Source: Oricola nitratireducens (lineage in GTDB: Bacteria > Pseudomonadota > Alphaproteobacteria > Rhizobiales > Rhizobiaceae). From it: DNA of 64,000 nucleotides. This document shows positions 34,213 through 43,872 of the stretch, piece by piece (the stretch's first letter is position 1; the number at the start of each line of letters is the position of its first letter). Where the stretch lies: the NCBI RefSeq assembly GCF_014904745.1, contig NZ_JACZCS010000021.1:32560-96559 (forward strand). The letters are read 5' to 3'. The notes below the pieces were generated by a model. It had not been told where the DNA came from and made no database searches. It saw only the letters and a program-made list of their open reading frames with translations. The position numbers and the translations under genes are program-made.

Positions 34213-35511
34213 ATGAAACGCCTCTACGACAACGACCTGATCTACGGGCGGCTGCTGGCGGTGAATCAGCCGCATCTGGTCGAGCGCTACAACAAGGCGC
34301 TTGCCGCCTTCGGCCTGCCGGCGACGGCACTGACGGAATTCGAGGTCGACAAGACCGGTTTCTCGCCGCAGGTCGCCGACGAACTGGGCGATCCCGACTA
34401 TCTCGATCCCAACGGCGTCAACCGGCGCTTCATCATCCTGACGCCGTCGCAATCGACGCTTCCGGTCGTGCATACGCGCTTTTCCAACACCGAAGCGCTG
34501 ATGTACGAGTTCTTCACCTCGAATACCCGCGCGATCAACGCCCTGACGATCAAGGACGTGATCTATGGCGAGATCGAGGACAATGTCGCGAAGGTCGAGG
34601 ACATCGAGGACCTGCTGTCGATCCAGCAGGTCGAGTTCAAGGTGCTGTCGGCCGACGACGTACTCGGCAAGGCGGCCGAATTGCGCACGCTGGTCGACCG
34701 GCTGACGAACCAGCCCGACGCCTGGCGCGACGATGCCATGCTCGAGCACATGGTCGACCTCGCGAAAGTGGCCGGCGACATCCGCGAGAACCAGTTGGTG
34801 CCCGACAAGGTCGTCTTCCGGCACGATGCGTTCTGGACCAGCCATTTCGGCGGCTGCTACGTGTTCGTCGACGAGAAGATGACGACCGTGATCTGCGATC
34901 CGAATGCGCCCGGGTTCCGCCGCTCGCGTCCGTGGCAGGTCAGCTATCTGTCCATTCACGACGAGCGGCAGGTCTACCGTTTCCTCGCCGAGACGGGTCG
35001 GATCGATCCGCCGCGCGCGTCATGGCTCGAAACCTCGGGATTTCTGGAACACCGCGCCGAAATGGCGATCCGTGCGCTGCTGAGGGAGGCGGAGCCTGGC
35101 GCGATCCTCAACCGGATGGACGCGGTGTGGCTGCAGACATGGATGCATCGCAACGCGGCCCTGATTACCGAGGACGGCGTCTATCCGTTCCTCAACAGCG
35201 TGAAGCGCGAGATCGCGCAGTCCGGGCGCATCGAGATGAACCGGATCTCGGACCATTTCAGGTTCCTCTTGGCGCGCGCCCGGCCCGACCACAAGGATGC
35301 CTGGCTGGTGAACCGGCTGATCACCGAATATGTCCCAAGCGACTTCGTTTCCCGTTATGTTTTCAACAAGCAGGGATTCTATGATGACTATACCGGTTAC
35401 GACGAAGCGTTCCGGCAGCATGTTGTTGAGACGCTGAAAAGTACCTATCTGACCGACAAGGCCGCTTTCCGGAAGCGGCTCTACGGTCTCGAGACCACCA
35501 CGGGGAACTGA
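34213..35511 (+). CDS. Conserved protein of unknown function, fifth gene of the AAA+ block
   Basis: 432 residues, soluble, no signal peptide. It starts MKRLYDNDLIYGRLLAVNQP after a GGGAGG ribosome-binding site that sits directly behind a strong hairpin. Stretches such as RFIILTPSQSTLPVVHTRFS and HDAFWTSHFGGCYVFVDEKM suggest an ordered globular protein. I recognise no catalytic motif; I believe it belongs to a DUF family found with AAA+ ATPases of this kind but cannot name it with certainty. The stop is followed 2 bases later by the DUF2333 gene, so the two are coupled. Confidence 0.75.
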   Translation: MKRLYDNDLIYGRLLAVNQPHLVERYNKALAAFGLPATALTEFEVDKTGFSPQVADELGDPDYLDPNGVNRRFIILTPSQSTLPVVHTRFSNTEALMYEFFTSNTRAINALTIKDVIYGEIEDNVAKVEDIEDLLSIQQVEFKVLSADDVLGKAAELRTLVDRLTNQPDAWRDDAMLEHMVDLAKVAGDIRENQLVPDKVVFRHDAFWTSHFGGCYVFVDEKMTTVICDPNAPGFRRSRPWQVSYLSIHDERQVYRFLAETGRIDPPRASWLETSGFLEHRAEMAIRALLREAEPGAILNRMDAVWLQTWMHRNAALITEDGVYPFLNSVKREIAQSGRIEMNRISDHFRFLLARARPDHKDAWLVNRLITEYVPSDFVSRYVFNKQGFYDDYTGYDEAFRQHVVETLKSTYLTDKAAFRKRLYGLETTTGN

Positions 35512-35513
35512 CC

Positions 35514-36617
35514 ATGCTGGATCCGATCATCGCCTTCTTCACGCGCCTCTTCGAGATGATCGGCCGGGCGATCGGCACATTCGTCGCATGGCTCTTGTGG
35601 CCGTTCCTGGCATTCGGCCGCTGGTACAACCGGCGCGGCTGGATGATCAAGGCGCCGGTGATCCTGGTCGTGCTCGCATTCGTGCTGGGCTACGGCCACT
35701 TCTTCTACGCGACCCAGTTCTGGAATAATTACAATCCCGACTATGCGGAGACATACGAATTCGCGAGCAAGAATGTCGGGGCGGGAACCAAGCTCAGCGA
35801 CGGAAGCTGCGCGCCATCGGCGATCGTGCAGGTAGCGGCCGATCTGATCGACTTCAACGTCAACCAGAACGACTGGGTGCCGTCGATGCTGCTGTCGAAG
35901 GTGGGCTTCTTCGGGCTGGACTGGAAGGACACGCCCTTCATGGACAACAAGGCGGCGTTCCAGCTTGGCGTGAACCAGGTGCTGCGCCGCACGTCGGTGG
36001 AACTTGTCGACCGGCTCGGCCGGGTGCGCGGAACGTCCGGCATCGACCAGAACCTGCAGGACGCGCGCCAGAACCTCGCCTATACCGAGGACCTCTGGTA
36101 TTTTTCGCTCGATCCGTTCGGCCCTAAGTCTCCGACGCCGACGTCCTACCGGACGGCGCGGCGCAAACTGCTCGATTTCAATACCGACCTCGCGAAATGC
36201 ACCGCGAATTTCGACGGCCGTCCGGACAATCTGCTCGAATTCCTCGACCGCATCACGTCGGATATCGGCTCGACGTCGGACATCTTGCGCCAGCGCATGG
36301 AGGCATCGAATGCCGGCTGGTTCGATCCGCGCGCCGATGACCGGTTCTGGTTCACCTATGGCCAGCTCTATGCCTATCAGGGCATCCTGTCGGCGGCGCG
36401 CGCCGATTTCGAGGATGTCTTCACCAACCGCAATCTCGACCAGGTCTGGCTCAGGACAGAAGACCAGCTTCGCGCTTCGCTCAACATGACGCCCTGGATC
36501 ATCTCCAACGGCAATGAATCGAGCTGGATCATGCCGTCGCATCTGGCGACGATGGGCTTCTATCTGCTGCGCGTTCGCGCCAACCTGGTGGAAATGCGCG
36601 ACATCCTCGCCCGCTAG
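35514..36617 (+). CDS. DUF2333-family inner-membrane protein, last gene of the AAA+ block
   Basis: 367 residues. A hydrophobic N-terminal region has two segments (about 8-32 and 43-63), the second being [20 protein letters not shown]. It leads into a large, mostly helical domain placed outside the cytoplasm if the second segment is the anchor. The domain contains [20 protein letters not shown] and ends with [18 protein letters not shown]. The sequence fits DUF2333, a family without assigned function. Its coupling with an AAA+ ATPase and a coiled-coil protein suggests a membrane-linked complex. Confidence 0.8.
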   Translation: MLDPIIAFFTRLFEMIGRAIGTFVAWLLWPFLAFGRWYNRRGWMIKAPVILVVLAFVLGYGHFFYATQFWNNYNPDYAETYEFASKNVGAGTKLSDGSCAPSAIVQVAADLIDFNVNQNDWVPSMLLSKVGFFGLDWKDTPFMDNKAAFQLGVNQVLRRTSVELVDRLGRVRGTSGIDQNLQDARQNLAYTEDLWYFSLDPFGPKSPTPTSYRTARRKLLDFNTDLAKCTANFDGRPDNLLEFLDRITSDIGSTSDILRQRMEASNAGWFDPRADDRFWFTYGQLYAYQGILSAARADFEDVFTNRNLDQVWLRTEDQLRASLNMTPWIISNGNESSWIMPSHLATMGFYLLRVRANLVEMRDILAR

Positions 36618-36670
36618 TAATCGCGCGGTGTCGCAAACCGCGCAATGAACGGCCAAATCAAGATTGCCGA

Positions 36671-36749
36671 CCCGTAGTGAACCTGCGCTCTATACGCGCA
36701 CAAATCGGCGGTGAACCACCCGTCGTTGGCAGGATCACTACGGGGAGCA
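36671..36749 (+). promoter_or_regulatory. Structured 5' leader of the formate-THF ligase gene, candidate riboswitch
   Basis: CCCGTAGTGA (36671-36680) is exactly complementary to TCACTACGGG (36735-36744), closing a 54-base loop. The 3' arm runs into the ribosome-binding site GGGGAG (36742-36747), five bases before the ATG. Inside are a TGCGC/GCGCA hairpin (36684-36700) and a GGTG/CACC-type hairpin (36710-36720). Pairing would hide part of the ribosome-binding site. The gene uses tetrahydrofolate, and THF-II riboswitches in Alphaproteobacteria also end in an ACTACGGGAG-like segment at the ribosome-binding site. That link is a suggestion, not an identification. Confidence 0.5.
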
Positions 36750-36751
36750 CC

Positions 36752-38431
36752 ATGGCCGAATTCAAGACCGACATCGAGATCGCGCGCGCAGCGGACAAGA
36801 AACCGATCCAGGAGATCGGCGCGAAGCTCGGCATTCCCACAGAACATCTGCTTCCCTACGGCCATGACAAGGCGAAGGTCTCGGCCGAGTTCATCGCCTC
36901 GGTGAAGGACCGGCCGGACGGCAAGCTGATCCTGGTCACCGCGATCAATCCGACGCCGGCGGGCGAGGGCAAGACGACGACGACGGTCGGCCTCGGTGAT
37001 GGTCTCAACCGCATCGGCAAGAAGGCGGCGATCTGCATCCGCGAAGCCTCGCTCGGCCCGAATTTCGGCATGAAGGGCGGCGCCGCCGGCGGCGGCTATG
37101 CCCAGATCGTGCCAATGGAGGAGATGAATCTGCATTTCACCGGCGACTTCCACGCCATCACCTCGGCGCACAACCTGCTGTCGGCGATGATCGACAACCA
37201 CATCTACTGGGGTAACGAACTGGGCATCGACGAGCGGCGCGTCACGTGGCGGCGCGTCATGGACATGAACGACCGCGCGCTGCGCGATATTGTGGTCTCG
37301 CTTGGCGGCGTCTCCAACGGCTTTCCGCGCCAAACCGGTTTCGACATCACCGTGGCTTCCGAAGTCATGGCGATCCTCTGCCTGTCGAAGGATCTCAAGG
37401 ATCTGCAGAAGCGGCTCGGCGACATCGTCGTCGCCTATCGCCGCGACAAGACGCCTGTCTACTGTCGCGACATCAAGGCCGACGGCGCGATGACCGTGCT
37501 TCTCAAGGACGCGATGCAACCGAACCTCGTGCAGACGCTGGAGAACAATCCGGCCTTCGTGCATGGCGGGCCGTTCGCTAACATCGCGCATGGCTGCAAC
37601 TCGGTGGTCGCGACCACGACGGCGCTGAAGCTTGCCGACTATGTCGTGACCGAAGCCGGTTTCGGGGCCGATCTCGGCGCGGAGAAATTCTTCGACATCA
37701 AGTGCCGCAAGGCCGGGCTGAAACCCGCCGCCGCCGTGATCGTAGCAACGGTGCGCGCCATGAAGATGAATGGCGGCGTCAAGAAGGACGACCTCGGCAA
37801 GGAGGACGTCGATGCCGTGAAGAAGGGTTGCGCCAATCTTGGCCGGCACATCGCCAACACCAAGGGGTTCGGTGTGCCGGTGGTCGTCGCGATCAACCAT
37901 TTCGTTTCCGACACCGACGCCGAAATCGCGGCCGTGAAGGAATTCGTGGCGCAGCAGGGCGCCGAAGCGATCCTGTGCAAGCACTGGGCGCAGGGCTCCG
38001 CCGGCATCGAGGAGCTGGCGCACAAGATCGTGGCGCTGGCGGAAAGCGATGTGGCCAATTTCTCGCCGCTCTACCCCGACGAGATGGGCCTGTTCCAGAA
38101 GATCGAGACCGTCGCCAAGCGCATCTACCATGCCGACGAGGTGATCGCCGACAAGTCGGTGCGCGAACAGCTCAAGGCATGGGAAGCGGCCGGCTACGGA
38201 CACCTGCCGGTCTGCATGGCGAAGACGCAATATTCCTTCTCGACCGATCCGAACCTGCGCGGCGCGCCGACGGGGCATTCGGTGCCGGTGCGCGAGGTGC
38301 GGCTGTCGGCTGGAGCCGGCTTCGTCGTCGCGATCTGCGGAGAAATCATGACCATGCCGGGCCTGCCGCGCAAACCGTCGGCCGAAGTCATCCGGCTGAA
38401 CGACGAGGGCAATGTCGAGGGCCTGTTCTAG
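36752..38431 (+). CDS. fhs: Formate-tetrahydrofolate ligase
   Basis: 559 residues, the standard length. It joins formate to THF with ATP, feeding one-carbon metabolism. The ATP-binding motif [17 protein letters not shown] is at about residues 68-84, followed by [29 protein letters not shown] and [21 protein letters not shown] family stretches. ATG 36752 is supported by length and GGGGAG. The DMSP demethylase in this window passes methyl groups to THF, so one-carbon flow links the two loci metabolically. A strong terminator follows. Confidence 0.95.
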   Translation: MAEFKTDIEIARAADKKPIQEIGAKLGIPTEHLLPYGHDKAKVSAEFIASVKDRPDGKLILVTAINPTPAGEGKTTTTVGLGDGLNRIGKKAAICIREASLGPNFGMKGGAAGGGYAQIVPMEEMNLHFTGDFHAITSAHNLLSAMIDNHIYWGNELGIDERRVTWRRVMDMNDRALRDIVVSLGGVSNGFPRQTGFDITVASEVMAILCLSKDLKDLQKRLGDIVVAYRRDKTPVYCRDIKADGAMTVLLKDAMQPNLVQTLENNPAFVHGGPFANIAHGCNSVVATTTALKLADYVVTEAGFGADLGAEKFFDIKCRKAGLKPAAAVIVATVRAMKMNGGVKKDDLGKEDVDAVKKGCANLGRHIANTKGFGVPVVVAINHFVSDTDAEIAAVKEFVAQQGAEAILCKHWAQGSAGIEELAHKIVALAESDVANFSPLYPDEMGLFQKIETVAKRIYHADEVIADKSVREQLKAWEAAGYGHLPVCMAKTQYSFSTDPNLRGAPTGHSVPVREVRLSAGAGFVVAICGEIMTMPGLPRKPSAEVIRLNDEGNVEGLF

Positions 38432-38439
38432 GGAAACGA

Positions 38440-38463
38440 GGGCGGCGCGAGCCGCCCTTTTTT
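38440..38463 (+). terminator. Rho-independent terminator after fhs
   Basis: GGGCGGC / GCCGCCC stem with a GCGA tetraloop, followed by TTTTTT (38458-38463). It ends exactly at the stop codon of the convergent pyruvate-kinase-like gene. Confidence 0.9.
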
Positions 38464-39993
38464 CTACATCGGCTGGGCCCCGCGCCAGGATGTCAGCGCC
38501 GAGAGACGGGCCGATTTCTTGAACTGGTGCCGGTCCATGCGGCGCAGGATTCCGGCGAGGAACTGGATCGTCTCGACGATGTAGGGTCCCTTGTTGAGCA
38601 TCACGCATTCGGCGCGCTGGCCCATCGCCGCGTCCGTCACCTCGGCGCGCGACGGCGCGCCGGATTTCAGCAGGGTCTCCAGAACCTGCGTCGCCCAGAC
38701 GACCGGAACATGCGCCGCCTCGCAGAGCCAAAGGATTTCTTCCTGGACCTCGGACAGGCGCTCGGTGCCGACTTCCATCGCGAGATCGCCACGCGCGATC
38801 ATGACCGCGACCGGCTGGCGGGCCCCGGCCTGAACGATCAGGCGCGGCAGGTTGCGCACGGCCAGGCCGGTCTCGATTTTCAGCAAAAGCGGCTGCGGCG
38901 GGCGGTCGCCGCGGTGTTTTTTCAGTTCGGACGATAGCAGACGGACGTCTTCGGTGCGCTGGATGAAGGAACAACCGACGATGTCGGCATGCGCGGCCAC
39001 GAAGGGGAGATCGGCCCGGTCCTTTTGCGTCAACGGTTCGATTTCGAGATCGATGCTCGGAAAATTGATACCCTTTTCCAGCTTCAGCTTTTCGCCCTTG
39101 TCGCGCGCTATCGTCACCTCGAACACGATGCCGTTGTCTCCGGCCTCCGTGACGCGCGCACCGATCTTGCCGTCGTCGATCCAGACCAGGGTACCCGGCT
39201 GCAGCTTTGCGATGATGTGGGGAAAGGTGATCGTAATCGCCGGCAGTCCGTCTCGGCTGCCGTCGGGCGTTGACAACAACCGGAAGCGATCGCCGCGAAA
39301 GAGCCGCTTGCGGCCGGCGAAGTCAATCGTCTCGATGCGGCATTTCGGACCGGCAATATCCATGACGATCGGGCATGTGCGGCCGGCCTTCTTCGCCGAC
39401 GCGCGGATATTGGCGATCATCGCGGTCCAGACTTCCGGGCCGTCATGGGCGCAATTGATACGAAAGCAGCTCGCTCCGGCTTCCATCAGGGTATCGACAT
39501 AGGCGGGGTCATGAGCGCCGAGTTCCGGCACGGTGACCATGATTCGGGTTTTGCGTTCGCCGGGGAAATCGCCGAAAAACAGTTCCTGATCCCTGGTTAT
39601 CGTGTCGAGGCCGACGGTCAATTCGGCCGGATCGGGCCAGTTGGCCGGCCGGCCGCACAGACCGTCGAGTGTCGCCGCGACCGCGGCGATCGACTGCCGC
39701 GGATGGGATTCGGCGCGCCCGAGCGAGGACAGGCCCAGCGCGGACAGATCGTTCTGAAGCTCGGTCAGGTCGCGCTGGCGCGCGGCAAGATAATAGGCAA
39801 GGTTTTCCGCTCCGGTGCGAAAGGCTTCGCGTTCGATCGCCGGTTCCCATTCGGCGAATATCCCGGCGCTGTCGGCATCTATCTCGGCCATGCGCTCGCG
39901 CAGAAGCCCGCGGCAGGTTTCGATCCTGGCGTTTCCCGGCGAACATTCCCCGCTTGGCAAATCGTCGGCGTTTTTTGTTATCGTTTGGCTCAT
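38464..39993 (-). CDS. Pyruvate kinase-like protein with extended N-terminus and no C-terminal domain
   Basis: 509 residues from ATG 39993. The TIM-barrel and B domains of pyruvate kinase are present: GASCFRINCAHDGPEVW, PIVMDIAGPKCRIE, the catalytic Lys in LLLKIETGLAVRNL and VAVMIARGDLAMEVG. About 135 N-terminal residues form a helical extension, and the allosteric C-terminal domain is missing. The Arg-Asn-Phe-Ser-His signature of true pyruvate kinases is altered to RINCAHDG. It may still make pyruvate and ATP from PEP, or be a paralogue with another role. Confidence 0.75.
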   Translation of the reverse strand: MSQTITKNADDLPSGECSPGNARIETCRGLLRERMAEIDADSAGIFAEWEPAIEREAFRTGAENLAYYLAARQRDLTELQNDLSALGLSSLGRAESHPRQSIAAVAATLDGLCGRPANWPDPAELTVGLDTITRDQELFFGDFPGERKTRIMVTVPELGAHDPAYVDTLMEAGASCFRINCAHDGPEVWTAMIANIRASAKKAGRTCPIVMDIAGPKCRIETIDFAGRKRLFRGDRFRLLSTPDGSRDGLPAITITFPHIIAKLQPGTLVWIDDGKIGARVTEAGDNGIVFEVTIARDKGEKLKLEKGINFPSIDLEIEPLTQKDRADLPFVAAHADIVGCSFIQRTEDVRLLSSELKKHRGDRPPQPLLLKIETGLAVRNLPRLIVQAGARQPVAVMIARGDLAMEVGTERLSEVQEEILWLCEAAHVPVVWATQVLETLLKSGAPSRAEVTDAAMGQRAECVMLNKGPYIVETIQFLAGILRRMDRHQFKKSARLSALTSWRGAQPM

Positions 39994-40106
39994 TCGGTCC
40001 GGTTCTCCGCGGTTTGGATGCGACCGGCCGCGCACGTCTTTCGGCCGCGGGGTCGGGCCGAAAGGTTACTCGCCTTCGATATCGTTTCCATGACGCCCGA
40101 ACGGAA

Positions 40107-40421
40107 TCACGATCCGGCGGGCTTGTCGTCGTCGGAATTATCGTCGACTTCGCGGACGACCTCGACCGTTACATGGGTGACGAGCGCGGCGATGACGCCC
40201 AGAATTGCAAGCCAGGGCGCCGCAAGCGCGACAGCGCCGCCGGCCACGACACCGATGGTCAGCGGCGTTTCGAGCACGATGTCGCCGTCGGATGCCTTGA
40301 TGCGAATCTGGCGGACATTGCCTTCCGCAAGCAGATCCTTGACCTTCTGCACGAGCTGGTCGCCGAATATCTCGATTTCCTCGGTGAATGTCTTCTTGCT
40401 CTTGTCATCCTGGGTATCCAT
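40107..40421 (-). CDS. DUF4342 domain protein
   Basis: 104 residues. An N-terminal charged helix (KKTFTEEIEIFGDQLVQKVK) precedes the DUF4342 core RQIRIKASDGDIVLETPLTI. It continues into a Gly-rich hydrophobic segment (residues 58-87) that is probably membrane-associated. The C-terminal tail is acidic. The family is widespread, often annotated as a stress or membrane-associated protein with a UBA-like N-terminus; the function is not known. Confidence 0.75.
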   Translation of the reverse strand: MDTQDDKSKKTFTEEIEIFGDQLVQKVKDLLAEGNVRQIRIKASDGDIVLETPLTIGVVAGGAVALAAPWLAILGVIAALVTHVTVEVVREVDDNSDDDKPAGS

Positions 40422-40545
40422 GGGAGTTTACCTTCCGTGGTTATGGATCCGTGATTGCGCGAGCCTCATAGCAGGATGGAGGTTTGGTCGCGTTGACTCC
40501 TGTCAAATCACCTTCTTTGAGGCATCGGCGTCATACGGAGGGGCA

Positions 40546-41304
40546 TCACTGGCAGAGGCGGTAGCCGTGGTTGCGTCTGGCGAGATCGATATGCAGATGG
40601 TTGTCGTGAAAGGCGTCGGATCCCGGTCCGAGGACCGTCGTGAAATGCAGGCACGCACCGGCGCGGACGGCCTTCTGGAACGCTTCCTCGCGCGATCCCT
40701 TTCGTTGTTCCGGCATCACGGACAATGCGCCATGTCCGTCGAATTCGAACGTGCTGATATCGATCGCGGTGCCGCGCGCATGCTCGGAGATTTTCGCGCC
40801 CGGCTGGCTGTTGCGCGTCCGGCAGACATAGGTGGACGCCTGGCGCAGGCCCGTCAGCCGGACATCCTTGCCGAAGACTTTCGCTGCAGGGCCGACGACA
40901 TCGCGGACCCAATGTGCCGCTGCGAGCGCGGTTCGGCAGGTTATTTCGGTCTCCGGGCGGATTTCGATGCCGGGCGCAAGCCGGGTGACGTCATAGGTCG
41001 CCGACAGTCCGCAGGTTCCGGGTCCGTCGATGGCATCGCGACGCTCGAAGACAGCGCCGAGCGCCTTCAGTTCCGCCTCGCAGGCGGCAAGGGCGGTCTC
41101 GTCCGGTTTGGGCGGCGCGGGATCGGGTTCGGCGGGCTTTGGAGTAACCGGTGGCGGCGTTTCACTGTTGGTGGCAGCCGGATCTTGACCGGATAGCACA
41201 GCGGGCGGCGTGTCGCGCGGATTGGGCGAGGGGACGGGAACATCATCCGGCAGGCCGGCGGCGATCAGGAGGAGCGCCGCCGGAATGATCAGGAATTCGC
41301 GCAT
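40546..41304 (-). CDS. Extensin-like family protein (peptidoglycan-associated, periplasmic)
   Basis: 252 residues. The N-terminal hydrophobic segment (residues 4-18) acts as signal or anchor. A Pro/Ala-rich linker (about 20-70) precedes the extensin-like C-terminal domain with CGLSATYDVTRLAPGIEI, ASTYVCRTRNSQPGAKISEH, ARGTAIDIS and the final FHDNHLHIDLARRNHGYRLC. The SEHARGTAIDI and H-x-H-D features resemble metal-dependent DD-peptidases of the MEROPS M15 type, suggesting cell-wall activity. That activity is inferred from the fold, not proven for this family. Confidence 0.8.
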   Translation of the reverse strand: MREFLIIPAALLLIAAGLPDDVPVPSPNPRDTPPAVLSGQDPAATNSETPPPVTPKPAEPDPAPPKPDETALAACEAELKALGAVFERRDAIDGPGTCGLSATYDVTRLAPGIEIRPETEITCRTALAAAHWVRDVVGPAAKVFGKDVRLTGLRQASTYVCRTRNSQPGAKISEHARGTAIDISTFEFDGHGALSVMPEQRKGSREEAFQKAVRAGACLHFTTVLGPGSDAFHDNHLHIDLARRNHGYRLCQ

Positions 41305-41454
41305 CGTTGTCCTGTTCGTCAGAGAGAAACCGGGTGCCGGTTCCCAAACGTGTTATGCAGTCGCGGCGCCCGGTCCGGTCAACCTCATGCTGTCATGGAC
41401 TGGTGTCAAATTTTTGGATTGCACAGGAATGAGACCGGGATTAGTTTGCGCGCC

Positions 41455-41505
41455 ATGACCAATGGCAGCGCAGTAACGAAACTCTGGTGGTGGCCCCGCT
41501 TCTAG
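41455..41505 (+). CDS. trpL: Trp leader peptide (TrpL)
   Basis: A 16-codon frame encoding [16 protein letters not shown], with three consecutive Trp codons. It lies 105 bases upstream of trpE(G) and is followed by a terminator hairpin. The arrangement is a classical tryptophan attenuator, known for trpE(G) of Rhizobiales: ribosome stalling at the Trp codons would favour an antiterminator. Too short for ordinary gene finding. Confidence 0.88.
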   Translation: MTNGSAVTKLWWWPRF

Positions 41506-41540
41506 GCGGAGCTGAACCATGGCTGCATGTCAGAAATCGG

Positions 41541-41577
41541 AACCGCCAAGTGCACACCAGCGCCTTGGCGGTTTTTT
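41541..41577 (+). terminator. Attenuator terminator of trpE(G)
   Basis: AACCGCCAAG (41541-41550) pairs with CTTGGCGGTT (41563-41572), followed by a run of T. The left arm can instead pair with GGCGG at the end of trpL (41505-41509) to form an antiterminator. The terminator is 33 bases upstream of the trpE(G) ATG. Confidence 0.88.
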
Positions 41578-41609
41578 GCTGTCCGGCGCCGAATGAAAGG
41601 ACAAGGACA

Positions 41610-43835
41610 ATGGCGAAAATCGAGCAACCGGAGAGCGAGGGACAGTCGCCCGCGAAGGCCGACCTGACCTATGTGACACGCGGTGGCGTGACCGTGCGGC
41701 GGTTTCGCCGCGACGCCGACTACCGGACCGCGATTTCCGACTACACGGACCTCCTCGACAGCCAGCCGGGCGTGATCCTGTCTTCCAACTACGAATATCC
41801 GGGTCGCTACACGCGCTGGGATACCGCGATCGTCAATCCGCCGGTGCTGATATCGTCGCATCAGCGCAAGATGACGATCGAGGCGCTTTCGGAACGCGGC
41901 AAGCCGCTTCTGACGATGATCGAGAAAGCGCTCGACGGCGCCGAACACATCGCCGGGACGAAGCGCACAAGCGGTACGCTCGAGGTCAGCATCGCCGAGG
42001 CTGCCGCGGTTCTGATGGAAGAAGACCGGACGCGCGCGGCAAGCGTGTTTTCCGCGCTTCGCGCGATCGTCGACCATTTCCATTCCGACGATGACAGCGA
42101 TCTCGCGCTTTACGGCGCCTTCGGCTACGACATCGCGTTCCAGTTCGATCCGGTCGAGCAGAAGCTTGCGCGCGATCCCGGCCAGCGTGATCTGGCGCTG
42201 TTCTTTCCGGACGAGATCCTCGTCGTCGACAACCATGCCGCGAAAGCCTGGATCGACCGCTACGAATTCACCGACGGTGATTTGACGACGGAAGGGCTCG
42301 ACGGAACGGTCGCGCCGCAGCCCTTCGTCAAGACCGACACGATTCCGCCGCGCGGCGACCATGTGCCGGGCGAATATGCCCGCCTCGTCGAAAAAGCGAA
42401 GGACAGTTTCGCGCGCGGCGACCTTTTCGAGGTCGTGCCGGGGCAGGTGTTTCACGAGCGCTGCGAAACGAACCCTTCCGCGATCGCGCGGCGCCTGAAG
42501 GAGACCAATCCGGCGCCGTATTCGTTCTTCATGAATCTGACCCGCAACGAATTCCTGATCGGCGCGTCGCCGGAAATGTTCGTGCGGGTGACCGGGCGGC
42601 GGATCGAGACCTGTCCGATCTCGGGAACGATCCGGCGCGGCGAGGACGCGATCTCGGATTCCGAGCAGATCCTGAAGCTGCTCAATTCCAAGAAGGACGA
42701 ATCCGAGCTGACGATGTGCTCGGACGTCGACCGCAACGACAAGAGCCGGGTGTGCGAACCCGGAACCGTGCGGGTGATCGGGCGGCGGCAGATCGAGATG
42801 TATTCGCGGCTGATCCATACGGTCGACCACGTGGAAGGGCGGCTGCGCGATGGCATGGACGCCTTCGACGGATTTCTCAGCCATGCCTGGGCTGTCACGG
42901 TCACCGGCGCGCCGAAATTGTGGGCGATGCGGTTCATCGAGAACAACGAGAAGAGCCCGCGCGCCTGGTATGGCGGGGCGATCGGCATGGTGAAGTTCGA
43001 CGGCGACATGAACACCGGCCTGACCTTGCGCACCATCCATGTGCGCGACGGCATCGCGTCGGTGCGCGCCGGCGCGACGCTCTTGTTCGATTCCGTGCCC
43101 GAGGACGAGGAGGCCGAAACCGAACTGAAGGCGTCGGCGATGCTGGCGGCCATTCGCGACGCGAAGAAGGGCAACGCCGCCTCGACGGTGCGCGAGACCG
43201 CCAAGGTCGGCCTGGGCGTGAAGATCCTGCTGGTCGATCACGAGGACAGTTTCGTGCACACGCTGGCGAACTATTTCCGCCAGACCGGCGCCGAGGTTCG
43301 CACGGTCCGCACGCCGGTGCCGGAAGCCGTGTTCGATGCGTACAAGCCGGATCTCGTGGTGCTGTCGCCCGGGCCGGGCATGCCGGCCGATTTCGACTGC
43401 AAGGCGACGATCCGCAAGGCGCGCGACCGCGACCTGCCGATCTTCGGCGTGTGCCTCGGCCTGCAGGCGCTCACCGAAGCCTATGGCGGAAACCTGCGGC
43501 AGTTGAACCTGCCGATGCACGGCAAGCCGTCGCGCATCCGGATCAACCATCCGGGAAAGGTGTTTTCCGGCCTGCCGAAGAACATCACCGTCGGCCGCTA
43601 TCACTCGATCTTCGCCGACCCGTCGCGCCTGCCGGACGACTTCGTCGTCACGGCGGAAACCGAGGACGGCGTGGTGATGGGGATCGAGCACCGGAGCGAG
43701 CCGGTCGCGGCGGTGCAGTTCCATCCGGAATCGATCATGACGCTCGGCCAGAACGCCGGCATGCGGATGATCGAGAATGTCGTCGCCCATCTGGTCGACA
43801 CCAAATCGCGGCGCAAGAGCGACGCGGCGGCCTGA
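41610..43835 (+). CDS. trpE(G): Anthranilate synthase, fused TrpE-TrpG
   Basis: 741 residues from ATG 41610 (AAGGACA upstream). The TrpE part (1 to about 530) contains the chorismate-utilising domain with [30 protein letters not shown] and [20 protein letters not shown]. The TrpG glutaminase part (from about 535) has [12 protein letters not shown], the nucleophile Cys in [10 protein letters not shown] and the His-Glu pair in [10 protein letters not shown]. It makes anthranilate from chorismate and glutamine, the first step of tryptophan synthesis. The fusion is typical of Rhizobiales. Expression is controlled by the upstream WWW leader and attenuator. Confidence 0.95.
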   Translation: MAKIEQPESEGQSPAKADLTYVTRGGVTVRRFRRDADYRTAISDYTDLLDSQPGVILSSNYEYPGRYTRWDTAIVNPPVLISSHQRKMTIEALSERGKPLLTMIEKALDGAEHIAGTKRTSGTLEVSIAEAAAVLMEEDRTRAASVFSALRAIVDHFHSDDDSDLALYGAFGYDIAFQFDPVEQKLARDPGQRDLALFFPDEILVVDNHAAKAWIDRYEFTDGDLTTEGLDGTVAPQPFVKTDTIPPRGDHVPGEYARLVEKAKDSFARGDLFEVVPGQVFHERCETNPSAIARRLKETNPAPYSFFMNLTRNEFLIGASPEMFVRVTGRRIETCPISGTIRRGEDAISDSEQILKLLNSKKDESELTMCSDVDRNDKSRVCEPGTVRVIGRRQIEMYSRLIHTVDHVEGRLRDGMDAFDGFLSHAWAVTVTGAPKLWAMRFIENNEKSPRAWYGGAIGMVKFDGDMNTGLTLRTIHVRDGIASVRAGATLLFDSVPEDEEAETELKASAMLAAIRDAKKGNAASTVRETAKVGLGVKILLVDHEDSFVHTLANYFRQTGAEVRTVRTPVPEAVFDAYKPDLVVLSPGPGMPADFDCKATIRKARDRDLPIFGVCLGLQALTEAYGGNLRQLNLPMHGKPSRIRINHPGKVFSGLPKNITVGRYHSIFADPSRLPDDFVVTAETEDGVVMGIEHRSEPVAAVQFHPESIMTLGQNAGMRMIENVVAHLVDTKSRRKSDAAA

Positions 43836-43872
43836 CGGGACGCCAAAGCGCGCGGGAACGGGAACGAAACGC

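Noticed and set aside
36659..36760. Firm call of a THF-II riboswitch upstream of fhs
   Set aside because: Only the closing stem and the ribosome-site segment resemble it from memory; without a covariance model hit I list it only as a structured leader.
36614..38974. Very long open frame on the minus strand opposite fhs
   Set aside because: It lies exactly antisense to a textbook formate-THF ligase and its translation is Arg/His/Asp-rich without family features; GC-rich codon bias creates such shadow frames.
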